Of a DNA stretch of 64,000 nt, positions 8,950 through 18,056 are shown piece after piece (position 1 is the first letter of the stretch; each line of letters begins with the position of its first letter). The translations under genes and the position numbers were made by a program. The notes beneath the pieces were generated by a model that saw only the letters and a program-made list of their open reading frames with translations, had not been told where the DNA came from and made no database searches. Source of the stretch: Comamonas terrigena NBRC 13299 (GTDB taxonomy: Bacteria; Pseudomonadota; Gammaproteobacteria; Burkholderiales; Burkholderiaceae_C); contig NZ_AP019749.1 of NCBI RefSeq assembly GCF_006740045.1, forward strand, positions 4,607,001-4,671,000, given 5' to 3'.

Positions 8950-10308
8950 ATGGACTTTGCCGACATCACCCAACCCGCTGCCACCGCCACCCGCATGGAT
9001 GCCGCCTGGCTGGACGCGCACTGGATGCCGTTCACCGGCAACCGCAACTTCAAGGCCAATCCGCGCATGGTCGTGGGTGCACAGGGCGCCTACCTGCACG
9101 ACAGCGCCGGCCGCAAGATTTTTGACGGTCTGTCGGGCCTGTGGTGTTCGGGCCTGGGCCATGGCCGCAAGGAAATCGCCGAAGCCGTGGGCAAGGCCGC
9201 GCTGAATCTGGACTACGCGCCCGCCTTCCAGTTCGGCCACCCCGCTGCCTTCGCGCTGGCCAACAAGATCAAGGAACTGACACCCGACGGCCTGGACTAT
9301 GTGTTCTTCACCGGCTCGGGCTCGGAAGCCGCGGACACCTCGCTGAAGATGGCGCGCGCCTACTGGCGCACCAAGGGCCAGGCCGGCAAGACCCGCCTGA
9401 TCGGGCGCGAAAAGGGCTACCACGGGGTGAACTACGGCGGCATCTCGGTGGGCGGCCTGTCGGGCAACCGCAAGATGTTCGGCCAGGGCATCGAAGCCGA
9501 CCACCTGCCCCACACCCAGCCTGCCACCGGCTCGTTCTACAAAGGCATGCCCGACATCGACGGCCGCGCGCTGGCCGACCGCCTGCTGGACGTGATCGCC
9601 CTGCACGACGCCAGCACCATTGCCGCCGTGATCGTCGAGCCCTTCTCCGGCTCGGCCGGCGTGGTGATTCCGCCCGCAGGCTATCTGCAGCGCCTGCGTG
9701 AAATCTGCACTCAGAACAACATCCTGCTGATCTTCGACGAAGTCATCACCGGCTTCGGCCGCTGCGGCGGCTGGACGGGTTCGGAAGTGTTCGGCGTCAC
9801 CCCCGACATCCTGAACTTCGCCAAGCAGGTCACCAACGGCGCCCAGCCCCTGGGCGGTTGCGTGGCCAGCAAGGACATCTACGACACCTTCATGGCCGCC
9901 GGCGGCCCCGAGTACATGCTGGAGTTTGCCCACGGCTACACCTACTCGGCCCACCCCGTGGCCTGTGCCGCCGGCCTGGCCGCGCTGGACATCCTGCAAA
10001 AAGAAGACCTGCCCGCCCGCGTCAAGGCACTGGCCCCCACGTTCGAAGCGGCCGTGCACAGCCTGAAGGGCACCAAGCATGTGGCCGACATCCGCAACTT
10101 CGGTCTGGCGGCCGGCTTCACCATCGCCCCGCTGCCGGGCGAACCCGCCAAGCGCCCCTACGAGATCGCGATGGCGATGTGGGAAAAAGGCTTCTACGTG
10201 CGCTATGGCGCGGACACCATCCAGCTGGCCCCGCCCTTCATCAGCACCGAGGCCGAGATCGACCGCCTGGTCAGCGCCCTGGGCGACACCTTGCAGGCCA
10301 CGGCGTAA
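8950..10308 (+). CDS. Beta-alanine (omega-amino acid):pyruvate aminotransferase
   Basis: 452 residues, class III PLP-dependent aminotransferase. It transfers the omega-amino group of beta-alanine (or similar omega-amino acids) to pyruvate, giving malonate semialdehyde and alanine. Visible family features: LDAHWMPFTGNRNFKANPRM at the N-terminus, the phosphate-binding TGSGSEAADTSLK, IFDEVITGFGR for the PLP-pyridine Asp, and the Schiff-base lysine K292 in NFAKQVTNG. GGAG lies six bases before the ATG. The next gene encodes the semialdehyde dehydrogenase that would use the product, so the two form a catabolic unit. Confidence 0.93.
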   Translation: MDFADITQPAATATRMDAAWLDAHWMPFTGNRNFKANPRMVVGAQGAYLHDSAGRKIFDGLSGLWCSGLGHGRKEIAEAVGKAALNLDYAPAFQFGHPAAFALANKIKELTPDGLDYVFFTGSGSEAADTSLKMARAYWRTKGQAGKTRLIGREKGYHGVNYGGISVGGLSGNRKMFGQGIEADHLPHTQPATGSFYKGMPDIDGRALADRLLDVIALHDASTIAAVIVEPFSGSAGVVIPPAGYLQRLREICTQNNILLIFDEVITGFGRCGGWTGSEVFGVTPDILNFAKQVTNGAQPLGGCVASKDIYDTFMAAGGPEYMLEFAHGYTYSAHPVACAAGLAALDILQKEDLPARVKALAPTFEAAVHSLKGTKHVADIRNFGLAAGFTIAPLPGEPAKRPYEIAMAMWEKGFYVRYGADTIQLAPPFISTEAEIDRLVSALGDTLQATA

Positions 10309-10398
10309 GTCCGGCCGTGACAGCGCCTGTGTCCCGCAGGCGCTGGCCTCCGTTGACGTGCGTGCAGATACTGCCGCACATTCCTGAAACCATAGCTG

Positions 10399-10425
10399 CT
10401 GCAGCGCACCCAGATTGCGCTGCAG
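10399..10425. repeat. Perfect 10-bp inverted repeat between aminotransferase and mmsA
   Basis: CTGCAGCGCA (10399-10408) and TGCGCTGCAG (10416-10425) flank a 7-nt loop, 20 bp before the mmsA start. It could stabilise mRNA or modulate mmsA translation; the adjoining ATAGCTGC recalls extragenic palindromes of this family. Confidence 0.6.
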
Positions 10426-10444
10426 CCCATTGAGCACCAAGCCC

Positions 10445-11962
10445 ATGCACAAGGACTCCGCCATCACCGCCACCGTCGGCCACCTGATCGACGGCCAGAT
10501 CGTCCCCGACACCGAACGCACCCAGCCGGTGTTCAACCCCGCCACCGGCCAGAGCACGCTGAACGTGGCGCTGGCCAGCAAGACCACGGTGGAAGCGGCC
10601 ATTGCCTCGGCCGAAAAGGCCTTCCCGGCCTGGCGCAACACCCCGCCACTCAAGCGCGCCCGCGTGATGGCCAAGCTCAAGGTGCTGCTGGAGCAGAACG
10701 CCGACCAGATTGCCGCGCTGATCACCGCCGAACACGGCAAGGTGCTGGCCGACGCGCATGGCGAGCTGCAACGCGGCATCGAGAACGTGGAATACGCCAG
10801 CTACGCCCCCGAGCTGCTCAAGGGCGAACACAGCCGCAACGTGGGCCCCGGCATCGACAGCTGGAGCGAATTCCAGGCCCTGGGCGTGACGGCCGGCATC
10901 ACCCCCTTCAACTTCCCCGCCATGGTGCCGCTGTGGATGTGGCCCATGGCCGTGGCCTGCGGCAACACCTTTGTGCTCAAGCCCTCCGAGCGCGATCCCA
11001 GCAGCACCTTGTTCATCGCCCAGCTGGCACTGGAAGCCGGCCTGCCCCCCGGCGTGCTGAACGTGGTCAACGGCGACAAGACCGCCGTGGACACGCTGCT
11101 GCAGGACCCGCGCGTCAAGGCCGTGAGCTTTGTGGGCTCCACCCCCATTGCGGAATACATCTACGCCGAAGGCTGCAAGCACGGCAAGCGCGTGCAGGCC
11201 CTGGGCGGCGCCAAGAACCACGCCATCCTGATGCCCGACGCCGACGTGGACAACGCCGTCAGCGCGCTGATGGGTGCGGCCTACGGCAGCTGCGGCGAGC
11301 GCTGCATGGCCATCCCGCTGCTGGTGGCCGTGGGTGATGCAGTGGGCGACGCGGTGATCGCCGGCCTGAAGACCGAAATCGCCAAGATGAAGGTCGGCCC
11401 CGGCACCGACAACAGCAACGACATGGGCCCGCTGGTGACCAAGCCCCATTTCGAGAAGGTGAAAGCCTATGTCGACAGCGGCGTGGCCGAAGGGGCTACG
11501 CTGGTGGTCGACGGCCGCAGCGTGAAGGTGGCCGGCCATGAGGAAGGCTATTTCCTGGGCGCCTGCCTGTTCGACCATGTGCAGCCCGGCATGAAGATCT
11601 ACCAGGAAGAAATCTTCGGCCCAGTGCTGGGGGTGGTGCGCGTGCAGACGCTGCAGCAAGCCATGCAGCTGATCGACGACCACGAATACGGCAACGGCAC
11701 CTGCATCTTCACCCGCGACGGGGAAGCAGCCCGCTATTTCACCGACCACATCCAGGTCGGCATGGTGGGCGTGAACGTGCCCCTGCCCGTGCCCGTGGCC
11801 TACCACTCGTTCGGCGGCTGGAAGCGCTCGCTGTTCGGCGACCTGCACGCCTACGGTCCCGATGCCGTGCGCTTCTACACCAAGCGCAAGACCATCACCC
11901 AGCGCTGGCCCAGCGCCGGCGTGCGCGAAGGGGCGGTATTCAGCTTCCCCAGCAGCCGCTGA
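10445..11962 (+). CDS. mmsA: CoA-acylating (methyl)malonate-semialdehyde dehydrogenase
   Basis: 505 residues, aldehyde dehydrogenase superfamily. It oxidises malonate or methylmalonate semialdehyde with NAD+ and CoA to acetyl- or propionyl-CoA plus CO2. The MmsA subclass is recognised from GHLIDGQ at the N-terminus, GITPFNFPAMVPLWMWPMA, the catalytic cysteine in GSCGERCMAIP, and VGMVGVNVPLPVPVAYHSF near the C-terminus. The ATG at 10445 is chosen over one ten codons upstream from comparison with the family N-terminus. Following the beta-alanine aminotransferase gene, it completes beta-alanine degradation; a role in valine catabolism is also possible. Confidence 0.93.
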   Translation: MHKDSAITATVGHLIDGQIVPDTERTQPVFNPATGQSTLNVALASKTTVEAAIASAEKAFPAWRNTPPLKRARVMAKLKVLLEQNADQIAALITAEHGKVLADAHGELQRGIENVEYASYAPELLKGEHSRNVGPGIDSWSEFQALGVTAGITPFNFPAMVPLWMWPMAVACGNTFVLKPSERDPSSTLFIAQLALEAGLPPGVLNVVNGDKTAVDTLLQDPRVKAVSFVGSTPIAEYIYAEGCKHGKRVQALGGAKNHAILMPDADVDNAVSALMGAAYGSCGERCMAIPLLVAVGDAVGDAVIAGLKTEIAKMKVGPGTDNSNDMGPLVTKPHFEKVKAYVDSGVAEGATLVVDGRSVKVAGHEEGYFLGACLFDHVQPGMKIYQEEIFGPVLGVVRVQTLQQAMQLIDDHEYGNGTCIFTRDGEAARYFTDHIQVGMVGVNVPLPVPVAYHSFGGWKRSLFGDLHAYGPDAVRFYTKRKTITQRWPSAGVREGAVFSFPSSR

Positions 11963-11989
11963 AAAGGCTTTTCCGTCTGTCTCCACATG

Positions 11990-12012
11990 CCCCGCTTCGG
12001 CGGGGCTTTTTT
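11990..12012 (+). terminator. Terminator after mmsA
   Basis: GCCCCGC and GCGGGGC form a stem around a short TTCG-like loop, followed by six T residues, 27 bp after the mmsA stop. Confidence 0.9.
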
Positions 12013-12129
12013 GTGTGCAGCATTCGCCGCACTGCACAGCGTCTTGCAAGCACCCGCGCCGTGAACGACCGCAGCCCGGATTGGTGCAGTTCTTGCGAGG
12101 CCTCCGGCATTGCCACCACCGCCCTGACC

Positions 12130-12921
12130 ATGCCACCCCGCGACGCTGCCCCTTCCTCCGACGGCCTGTTCAACCAGTCGCTTGCCAAGGGCCTGCAGGT
12201 GCTGAGCGCCTTCAATGGTGCGCACCGCAGCCTGACACTGGCCGAGGTGGCACAGCGCACCGGCATGAGCAAGGCCTCGGCCCAGCGCTCGGTGCATACG
12301 CTGCAGACTCTGGGCTACATCGGCAAGCACCCCAGCACCCGGCGCTTTCTGCTGCTGCCCCGCGTGGTGGAGCTCGGCTTCAACTACCTGGACGCCCACC
12401 CCATGATCAGCGCCGCCCACACCTACCTGGCGCAGCTGGCACGCGCCAGCGGCGAGACCGCCACGCTGACCGAACCGACCGACACCCACATGGTCTACCT
12501 GGCCCAGGTGCTGACCACCCAGCACATCCCGATGCTGACACCGGTGGGCACACAGATCCCCATGTACGCCAGCAGCTGCGGCCGTGCCTACCTGAGCCAG
12601 CTGCCGACGGCCCAGGCCCGCACCCTGTTGGAGCAGGCAGTACGGCCCGCGCGCACGCGCACCACCCTGACGCAGGTGGAGCCCTTGATGGCCCAGCTGC
12701 AGCGCTGCGTCGAGACCGGCTACGCCACCAACTGCGAAGAGCTCTTCATCGGCGACATGGGCATTGCCGCGCCGGTCTTCAACACCCGGGGGGAGGCGGT
12801 GGGTGCCGTGCATGTGGCGCCTCCCACCAGCCGCTGGAGCATGGCCGATGCGGAACGCCAGCTCGCCCCGCTGGTGATCGAGTGCGCACGGGCCATTTCC
12901 CGCCTGGTGCCGCCCACCTGA
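12130..12921 (+). CDS. IclR-family transcriptional regulator
   Basis: 263 residues: an N-terminal winged helix (SLAKGLQVLSAFNGAHRSLT; EVAQRTGMSKASAQRSVHTL) and a C-terminal IclR effector domain (CGRAYLSQLP; NCEELFIGDMGIAAPVF). It starts at ATG 12130, where homology to IclR proteins begins; an in-frame extension upstream would enter the terminator region. Members control aromatic or small-acid catabolism. It lies upstream of the Bug protein and the racemase/hydrolase genes and is the natural candidate regulator of this island. Confidence 0.9.
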   Translation: MPPRDAAPSSDGLFNQSLAKGLQVLSAFNGAHRSLTLAEVAQRTGMSKASAQRSVHTLQTLGYIGKHPSTRRFLLLPRVVELGFNYLDAHPMISAAHTYLAQLARASGETATLTEPTDTHMVYLAQVLTTQHIPMLTPVGTQIPMYASSCGRAYLSQLPTAQARTLLEQAVRPARTRTTLTQVEPLMAQLQRCVETGYATNCEELFIGDMGIAAPVFNTRGEAVGAVHVAPPTSRWSMADAERQLAPLVIECARAISRLVPPT

Positions 12922-13066
12922 GCCCTGCCATGGCACTGCGGTGCCAGCGTCGCCTAGGCAACAGCAGCACGGTAGAAACATCCATGCACCGCACGCAACG
13001 CCTGTGAAGAATGCCTGCAACACCCCGCGTGCTCTTGCCGGATTCACCCACAGGAGACCTACCGTG

Positions 13067-14026
13067 ATGCACCGCACAACGACTTCCTCCCTGGCACTGC
13101 TGCCCCTGCTCTGCACCCTGAGTCTGGGCGCTGGCGCGGCCGAATACCCTGCCAGCCCGATCACGCTGGTGGTGGGTTATGGCGCCGGCGGCGGCACCGA
13201 TGTCTGCAACCGCGTACTGGCCATGAACGTGGGCAAACAGCTGGGCCAGACGGTGATCGTGGACAACAAGCCCGGCGCCGGCACCACGTTGTCGCTGAGC
13301 CACGGCGCGCGCCAGAAGCCCGACGGCTATGTGCTCACCGCCCTGTCCTCAGCCGGCGTGCTGAACCAGGTGCTGATGCCCAAGGTGGCGTATGACGTGG
13401 TGCGCGATTTCACGCCCGTGGCCATGGTGGCGCAGTACCAGGCTGGCATTCTGGTGCGCGCCGATTCGCCGCACAAAACCCTGGCCGATCTGATCAAGGC
13501 CTCCAAATCCAGCGCCAAGACGCTGAGCTACAGCACTGCCGGCATTGGCACGCCCCAGCACCTGACGGCCGAGCGCCTGGCCAAGCAGGTGGCGGTGGAC
13601 TGGGTGCATGCACCGTACAAGAGCGGCCCGGAAGCCATCACCGCACTGATGCGGGGCGATGTGGATTTCATGGCCCAGACGGCCGAATGGGTGCCTTATG
13701 TGCGCGACGGCCGCCTGCGCCTGCTGGCCGTGTTCACCGAAGACCGCGTCAAGGGCTTCGATGCGCCCTCACTCAAGGAGCTGGGGTACAACCTGGTCGC
13801 ACCCAGCACCCTGGGCGTGCTGGGCCCGGCCAGGATGCAGCCGGCCACCGTGAAGAAGCTGCAGGATGCCTTCCACATCGCCGGCCAGTCGCCCGAGTTC
13901 GAGAACTGTGCCGACCAGTTCGGCCTCAAGCTCGACTACAAGGACGCGCCCAGCTACAGCGCCTACATCCAGGACATGCTCAAGAGCTGGACCCCGGTGC
14001 TCAAGCAGTTTGCGGCCGCGGAATAG
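13067..14026 (+). CDS. Bug/TctC-family extracytoplasmic solute-binding protein
   Basis: 319 residues with a Sec signal peptide (hydrophobic core ~9-20, cleavage near GAGAAEYP). The family is shown by YPASPITLVVGYGAGGGTD, VDNKPGAGTTLSL, WVHAPYKSGPEAITALMRGD and the C-terminal region. Bug proteins bind carboxylates, amides or other small ligands in the periplasm; ligands are rarely predictable. AGGAG at 13052 supports ATG 13067 (GTG 13064 is possible). No TctAB membrane partner is nearby. It converges with the racemase gene with an 18-bp gap. Confidence 0.92.
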   Translation: MHRTTTSSLALLPLLCTLSLGAGAAEYPASPITLVVGYGAGGGTDVCNRVLAMNVGKQLGQTVIVDNKPGAGTTLSLSHGARQKPDGYVLTALSSAGVLNQVLMPKVAYDVVRDFTPVAMVAQYQAGILVRADSPHKTLADLIKASKSSAKTLSYSTAGIGTPQHLTAERLAKQVAVDWVHAPYKSGPEAITALMRGDVDFMAQTAEWVPYVRDGRLRLLAVFTEDRVKGFDAPSLKELGYNLVAPSTLGVLGPARMQPATVKKLQDAFHIAGQSPEFENCADQFGLKLDYKDAPSYSAYIQDMLKSWTPVLKQFAAAE

Positions 14027-14044
14027 CGCCGCAGCGCGGGCCGC

Positions 14045-14728
14045 CTAGGCGCTTTGCAGTGCCCAGGCGTCGCGCACCAATTCCACACAGTCCCACACCG
14101 GTGCGCCGCCCAAGGCCCGCACCCGCGCACCCATGCCGGCCAGGCCCGCGCCACCGATCAGCACGGCATCGGTCCCGGGCACATCCAGTGCCTGGGTGCA
14201 GGCCGCAGCCAGGGCCTGCGCAGCCTGCTCCGGCGACTGCATCAGCTGCGCACCGGAGCCCGGCAGCACATGGATGTCGGTGATGCCGACCCCATGGGCG
14301 TCCGGCGCCAGGGCATGGCCTTGGGCACGGCTCCAGCGCTGCAGCATGGGCTTCCATGCCGCCCCGCCGGTGACGATGGCAACGCGCTGCGGCCCTTGCG
14401 CCCAGAGCGCCTGCAGCGAAGCTTCCGCCAGCCCGCGCACCGGCACCGGAGTGGTGGACCGCAGCGCCTCCAGCCCCGGGTCGCCAAAGCACCCCACCAG
14501 CACCCCCGCATAGCCCTGCGGCGGGGCCGCGGCCTGGGCACGTTCCCAGGCATCCAGCACGGCATGGCCGGCAATGCAGTAGCTGCGCTCATCGGCGATA
14601 TAGGGCGCACCAAACGCCGCCGTCACCCCATGCCAGCGCCGTCGCGGCGTGTCCACCGACAGGTGATGGACCAGGGCCTGGGTGACCGTTTCCGAGGTAT
14701 TGGGGTTGACCACCAGCCACTGCGGCAT
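14045..14728 (-). CDS. Asp/Glu/hydantoin (allantoin) racemase family protein
   Basis: 227 residues. The N-terminus LVVNPNTSETVTQAL and two conserved cysteine sites (LVGCFGDPG and PVWDCVELV) define the HyuE/HpxA branch of cofactor-independent two-cysteine racemases, acting on hydantoins, allantoin or related ureides. AAAGGAG before the ATG is a strong ribosome-binding site. It is the second gene of a minus-strand pair with the carbamoyl-amino-acid hydrolase, which suggests it supplies the right enantiomer of a ureido substrate. No hydantoinase is in the window. Confidence 0.88.
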   Translation of the reverse strand: MPQWLVVNPNTSETVTQALVHHLSVDTPRRRWHGVTAAFGAPYIADERSYCIAGHAVLDAWERAQAAAPPQGYAGVLVGCFGDPGLEALRSTTPVPVRGLAEASLQALWAQGPQRVAIVTGGAAWKPMLQRWSRAQGHALAPDAHGVGITDIHVLPGSGAQLMQSPEQAAQALAAACTQALDVPGTDAVLIGGAGLAGMGARVRALGGAPVWDCVELVRDAWALQSA

Positions 14729-14759
14729 GCGCACTCCTTTGCACGGGCCAGCGGCCCTG

Positions 14760-14776
14760 TGCACACGCCGTGTGCA
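14760..14776. promoter_or_regulatory. Perfect 7-bp palindrome between hydrolase and racemase genes
   Basis: TGCACAC (14760-14766), GCC, GTGTGCA (14770-14776), inside the 77-bp gap of the hydrolase-racemase pair. Either an operator for an internal promoter or an mRNA hairpin 32 bp before the racemase start. Confidence 0.5.
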
Positions 14777-14805
14777 AATTGGGTGCCAACCCCTGCACAC
14801 ACCCG

Positions 14806-16062
14806 TCAGGCGATGCCGGCACGCTCCAGCATGGCGTGCAGCAGCACATTGCAGCCGGCGGCCAGATGCTCGGCCTTGGCGTCTTCGATCTCGTTGTGGC
14901 TGATGCCGTCCTTGCAGGGCACGAAGATCATGCCGGTGGGCGATACGCCGTGCACATACACGGCGTCGTGGCCGGCTCCGCTGACCACATCCATGTGTGC
15001 ATAGCCCAGCTGCTCGGCGGCATGGCGCACGCTGGCCACGCAGTCGGCGTGGAACACGCAGGGTTCGAACTTCACCACCTGCTCCAGCGCCACCGAGCAC
15101 TGGCATTGCGCCGCCAGCTGTGCAAACTGCGTGCGCATGCCCAGGTCCATGCGATCCAGACCGTCCTGCGACAGGTTGCGGAAATCCACGGTGAACTTCA
15201 CCTGGCCGGGAATCACATTGCGGGAGTTGGGCAGCACCTGCACATGGCCCACGGTGCCCCGGCCATGCGGGGCTTCGTCCAGTGCAATGCGGTTCACGGC
15301 GTCCATCATGCGGGCGGCGGCCAGCATGGCGTCATGGCGCAGATCCATGGGCGTGGGGCCGGCGTGTGCGTCCATGCCGGTCACCGTCACGTCGTACCAC
15401 TGCTGGCCCAGGGCGCCGCTGACCACGCCAATCGGTTTGTCGTAGGCCTCCAGCACCGGACCTTGTTCGATGTGCGCTTCAAAGTAGGCGGCAAACGGGC
15501 CGCCGGGCACATCGCCGCAGGCCACTGTGCCGCGGTAGCCGATGCGTTCCAGCTCGGCCCCCACGGTGATGCCTGCACCATCTTGTTGCGAGCAGATGTC
15601 TTCCGCACCAAAAACACCGGCAAATGCACCGGAACCCATCATCACCGGGGTGAAGCGCGTGCCTTCCTCATTGGTCCAGAACGCCACTTCCAGCGGTGCC
15701 ACGGTCTGGATGCCCTGGGCATTCAAGGTGCGCACCACTTCCAGGCCGGCCATCACCCCGTAGTTGCCGTCGAACTTGCCACCGGTCGGCTGGGTGTCGA
15801 TGTGGCTGCCCGTGGCCACGGCACGGGCCTGCGGATCGGTGCCGGCACGGCGGCCGAAGACATTGCCCACTTCATCGATGCGCACCGCCAGGCCGGCCTC
15901 CTGAAACCACTGCACCACCTGGTCACGGCCGGCCTTGTCTTCGTCGGTCAGGGCGATGCGGCACACCCCTCCTTTGGGGGTGGCTCCGATCCGGGCCAGA
16001 TCCATCAGTGACTGCCACAGGCGGTCGGCATCAATACGCAGGGGATTTGCAGGCGTGCTCAT
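14806..16062 (-). CDS. M20/M28-type N-carbamoyl amino-acid hydrolase, beta-ureidopropionase-like
   Basis: 418 residues of the HyuC/AllC/PydC family of binuclear zinc amidohydrolases. Metal-site motifs are GSHIDTQPTGGKFDG, TNEEGTRF and HIEQGPVLE, with GAGHDAVYV and GISHNEIED near the C-terminus. The TQPTGGKFDG form resembles beta-ureidopropionases (N-carbamoyl-beta-alanine to beta-alanine, CO2 and ammonia) more than allantoate amidohydrolases, as I recall these families; this is inference. AGGAG precedes ATG 16062. It is transcribed with the racemase gene and away from the ABC importer. Its predicted product is the substrate of the aminotransferase at 8950. Confidence 0.88.
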   Translation of the reverse strand: MSTPANPLRIDADRLWQSLMDLARIGATPKGGVCRIALTDEDKAGRDQVVQWFQEAGLAVRIDEVGNVFGRRAGTDPQARAVATGSHIDTQPTGGKFDGNYGVMAGLEVVRTLNAQGIQTVAPLEVAFWTNEEGTRFTPVMMGSGAFAGVFGAEDICSQQDGAGITVGAELERIGYRGTVACGDVPGGPFAAYFEAHIEQGPVLEAYDKPIGVVSGALGQQWYDVTVTGMDAHAGPTPMDLRHDAMLAAARMMDAVNRIALDEAPHGRGTVGHVQVLPNSRNVIPGQVKFTVDFRNLSQDGLDRMDLGMRTQFAQLAAQCQCSVALEQVVKFEPCVFHADCVASVRHAAEQLGYAHMDVVSGAGHDAVYVHGVSPTGMIFVPCKDGISHNEIEDAKAEHLAAGCNVLLHAMLERAGIA

Positions 16063-16130
16063 TCGCAGGACTCCTCGATAGAAAGCCTGAAATTCGCATA
16101 AACCGTGCCAACACGCATCGAACACACCGC

Positions 16131-16161
16131 ATCACGTATCGATATTCGATAGCTGCGTGAT
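16131..16161. promoter_or_regulatory. Nested dyad in the divergent promoter region
   Basis: An inner perfect repeat TATCGA-TAT-TCGATA (16137-16151) sits inside outer arms ATCACG (16131-16136) and CGTGAT (16156-16161). It lies between the divergent hydrolase and ABC-importer genes, a typical place for a shared regulator, possibly the IclR protein at 12130 or a GntR-type protein elsewhere. Confidence 0.55.
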
Positions 16162-16215
16162 GGCACGGCACTTGCATTGCAGGCCTTGTCTCCCACCAAT
16201 TTGGAAAGGTCTCCG

Positions 16216-17895
16216 ATGCGCTCGTCTTCCGGTTTCTCCGTTTCCCGCCCCGCGCTCAAAACCATGGCCCTCGCTGTCGCCATGACCCTGGGCGGTGCCG
16301 CTGCCACCACCGCCATGGCGCAAGAAAAAGTCTTGCGCATTGCCATGACGGCGGGGGACATACCCCGCACCTCCGGCCAGCCCGACCAGGGTTTCGAAGG
16401 CAACCGCTTCACCGGCATTCCGCTGTACGACGCGCTGACCCAGTGGGATCTGACCAAGACCGACAAGCCCAGCGAAATGATCCCCGGCCTGGCCCTGTCC
16501 TGGGAAGTGGATGCCAAGGACAAGACCAAGTGGGTCTTCAAGCTGCGCCCCGGCGTCAAATTCCACGACGGCAGCTCCTTCAACGCCGATGCGGTGGTGT
16601 GGAACGTCAAGAAAGTGCTGGACAAGGAGGCCGAGCAGTTCGACCCCGCCCAGGTGGGTGTGACGGCATCGCGCATGCCCACGCTGCGCAGCGCCCGCAA
16701 GATCGACGACCTGACCGTGGAACTGACCACGTCCGAACCCGATGCCTTCCTGCCCATCAACCTGACCAATCTGTTCATGGCCTCGCCCGCACACTGGGCC
16801 AAGAAGCTGGCAGCAGTGCCCGCCTCGGTCACCGGCAAGGCCGAGCGCAGCAAGGCCGCATGGACCGCGTTTGCGGCCGATCCTTCCGGTTCCGGCCCGT
16901 TCAAGGGCGCGCGCTTTGTGCCGCGCGAACGCTTTGAAATGGTGAAGAACACCGCCTACTGGGACCCCAAGCGCACGCCCACCATCGACAAGGTGGTGCT
17001 GCTGCCCCTGCCCGAGGCCAACTCCCGCACCGCCGCCCTGATGAGCGGCCAGGTGGACTGGATCGAAGCCCCCGCTCCCGATGCGCTGGATGCCATCAAG
17101 GGCCGCGGCTTCAAGGTCTATTCCAACCTGCAGCCGCACATCTGGCCCTGGCAGTTCTCGTTCGTGGAAGGCTCGCCCTGGCTGGACAAGCGCGTGCGCC
17201 ATGCCGCCAATCTGTGCGTGGACCGCACCAGCATGAAGCAGCTGCTCAATGGCCAGATGGAACCGGCCACCGGCATGTTCGAGCCCGGCCACCCCTGGCG
17301 CGGCAAGCCCAGCTTCCAGATCAAGTACGACGTGAAGGCGGCACAGGCCTTGATGCAGCAGGCGGGCTACAGCGCCAGCAAGCCCATCAAGGTGAAGATC
17401 CAGACCTCCGCCTCCGGTTCGGGCCAGATGCAGCCGCTGCCGATGAACGAATTCATCCAGCAGAACCTCAAGCAGTGCTTCTTTGACGTGGAATTCGACG
17501 TGGTCGAGTGGAACACGCTGTTCTCCAGCTGGCGCATCGGCGCCAAGGACGCCAGCGCCAACAAGAGCAACGCCACCAACATCACCGCCGCCACCATGGA
17601 CCCGTTCTTCGCCATGGTGCGTTTCGTCAGCACCAAGGCCTTCCCGCCGCTGTCCAACAACTGGGGCTTCTACAGCAACAAGCAGGTGGATGCCGTGGTG
17701 GACAAGGCGCGCACCACCTTCGATGCCAAAGAACGTGACAAGGCCCTGGCCGAGCTGCACACCCTGGTGGTCGATGAGGCACCGTTCCTGTTCGTGGCCC
17801 ACGACGTCGGCCCGCGCGCCATGTCGGCCAAGGTGGGCAATGTGGTCCAGCCCCAAAGCTGGTTCATCGACATCGCCACCATGACGATGAAGTAA
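16216..17895 (+). CDS. ABC importer periplasmic binding protein (peptide/opine type, SBP_bac_5)
   Basis: 559 residues with a long signal peptide (cleavage near TTAMAQEK). SBP_bac_5 features include LRIAMTAGDIP, the LSWEVDAKDKTKWVFKLRPG region, VKFHDGSSFNADAVVWNVKK, and SGQVDWIEAPAPDALDAI. These proteins capture di/oligopeptides or other amides in the periplasm and deliver them to a DppBC-type channel. The start is ATG 16216 with GGAAAGG upstream. First gene of a + strand importer operon; the surrounding ureide/amide enzymes suggest the ligand is a ureido or amide compound rather than a peptide. Confidence 0.93.
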   Translation: MRSSSGFSVSRPALKTMALAVAMTLGGAAATTAMAQEKVLRIAMTAGDIPRTSGQPDQGFEGNRFTGIPLYDALTQWDLTKTDKPSEMIPGLALSWEVDAKDKTKWVFKLRPGVKFHDGSSFNADAVVWNVKKVLDKEAEQFDPAQVGVTASRMPTLRSARKIDDLTVELTTSEPDAFLPINLTNLFMASPAHWAKKLAAVPASVTGKAERSKAAWTAFAADPSGSGPFKGARFVPRERFEMVKNTAYWDPKRTPTIDKVVLLPLPEANSRTAALMSGQVDWIEAPAPDALDAIKGRGFKVYSNLQPHIWPWQFSFVEGSPWLDKRVRHAANLCVDRTSMKQLLNGQMEPATGMFEPGHPWRGKPSFQIKYDVKAAQALMQQAGYSASKPIKVKIQTSASGSGQMQPLPMNEFIQQNLKQCFFDVEFDVVEWNTLFSSWRIGAKDASANKSNATNITAATMDPFFAMVRFVSTKAFPPLSNNWGFYSNKQVDAVVDKARTTFDAKERDKALAELHTLVVDEAPFLFVAHDVGPRAMSAKVGNVVQPQSWFIDIATMTMK

Positions 17896-17977
17896 GCCCG
17901 TTCTGCGCGTGCGAGCGGGCGCGCAGACGCCGCCGCACGCTGTTGGTGGCAGGGCCGCAGGCCCTGGCCACGCCGGT

Positions 17978-18008
17978 GGCGGGCGGGTGCCAAACCCACC
18001 CACCCGCC
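17978..18008 (+). repeat. GC-rich hairpin between binding-protein and permease genes
   Basis: GGCGGGCGGGTG pairs imperfectly with CACCCACCCGCC across the loop. Hairpins in this position commonly stabilise the upstream binding-protein mRNA and reduce read-through into the permease genes. No T-tract follows. Confidence 0.55.
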
Positions 18009-18056
18009 AGTGCGAACCCGCATGGTCCGCTTCCTCCCACGAACCTCTCTCCCACC

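Noticed and set aside
10271..12136. 621-codon minus-strand frame opposite mmsA
   Set aside because: Same antisense effect; crosses the mmsA terminator and shows no domain.
15060..15072. GGGTTCGAAC resembling a tRNA T-arm
   Set aside because: It lies inside the carbamoyl-amino-acid hydrolase gene and has no accompanying acceptor or anticodon stems.
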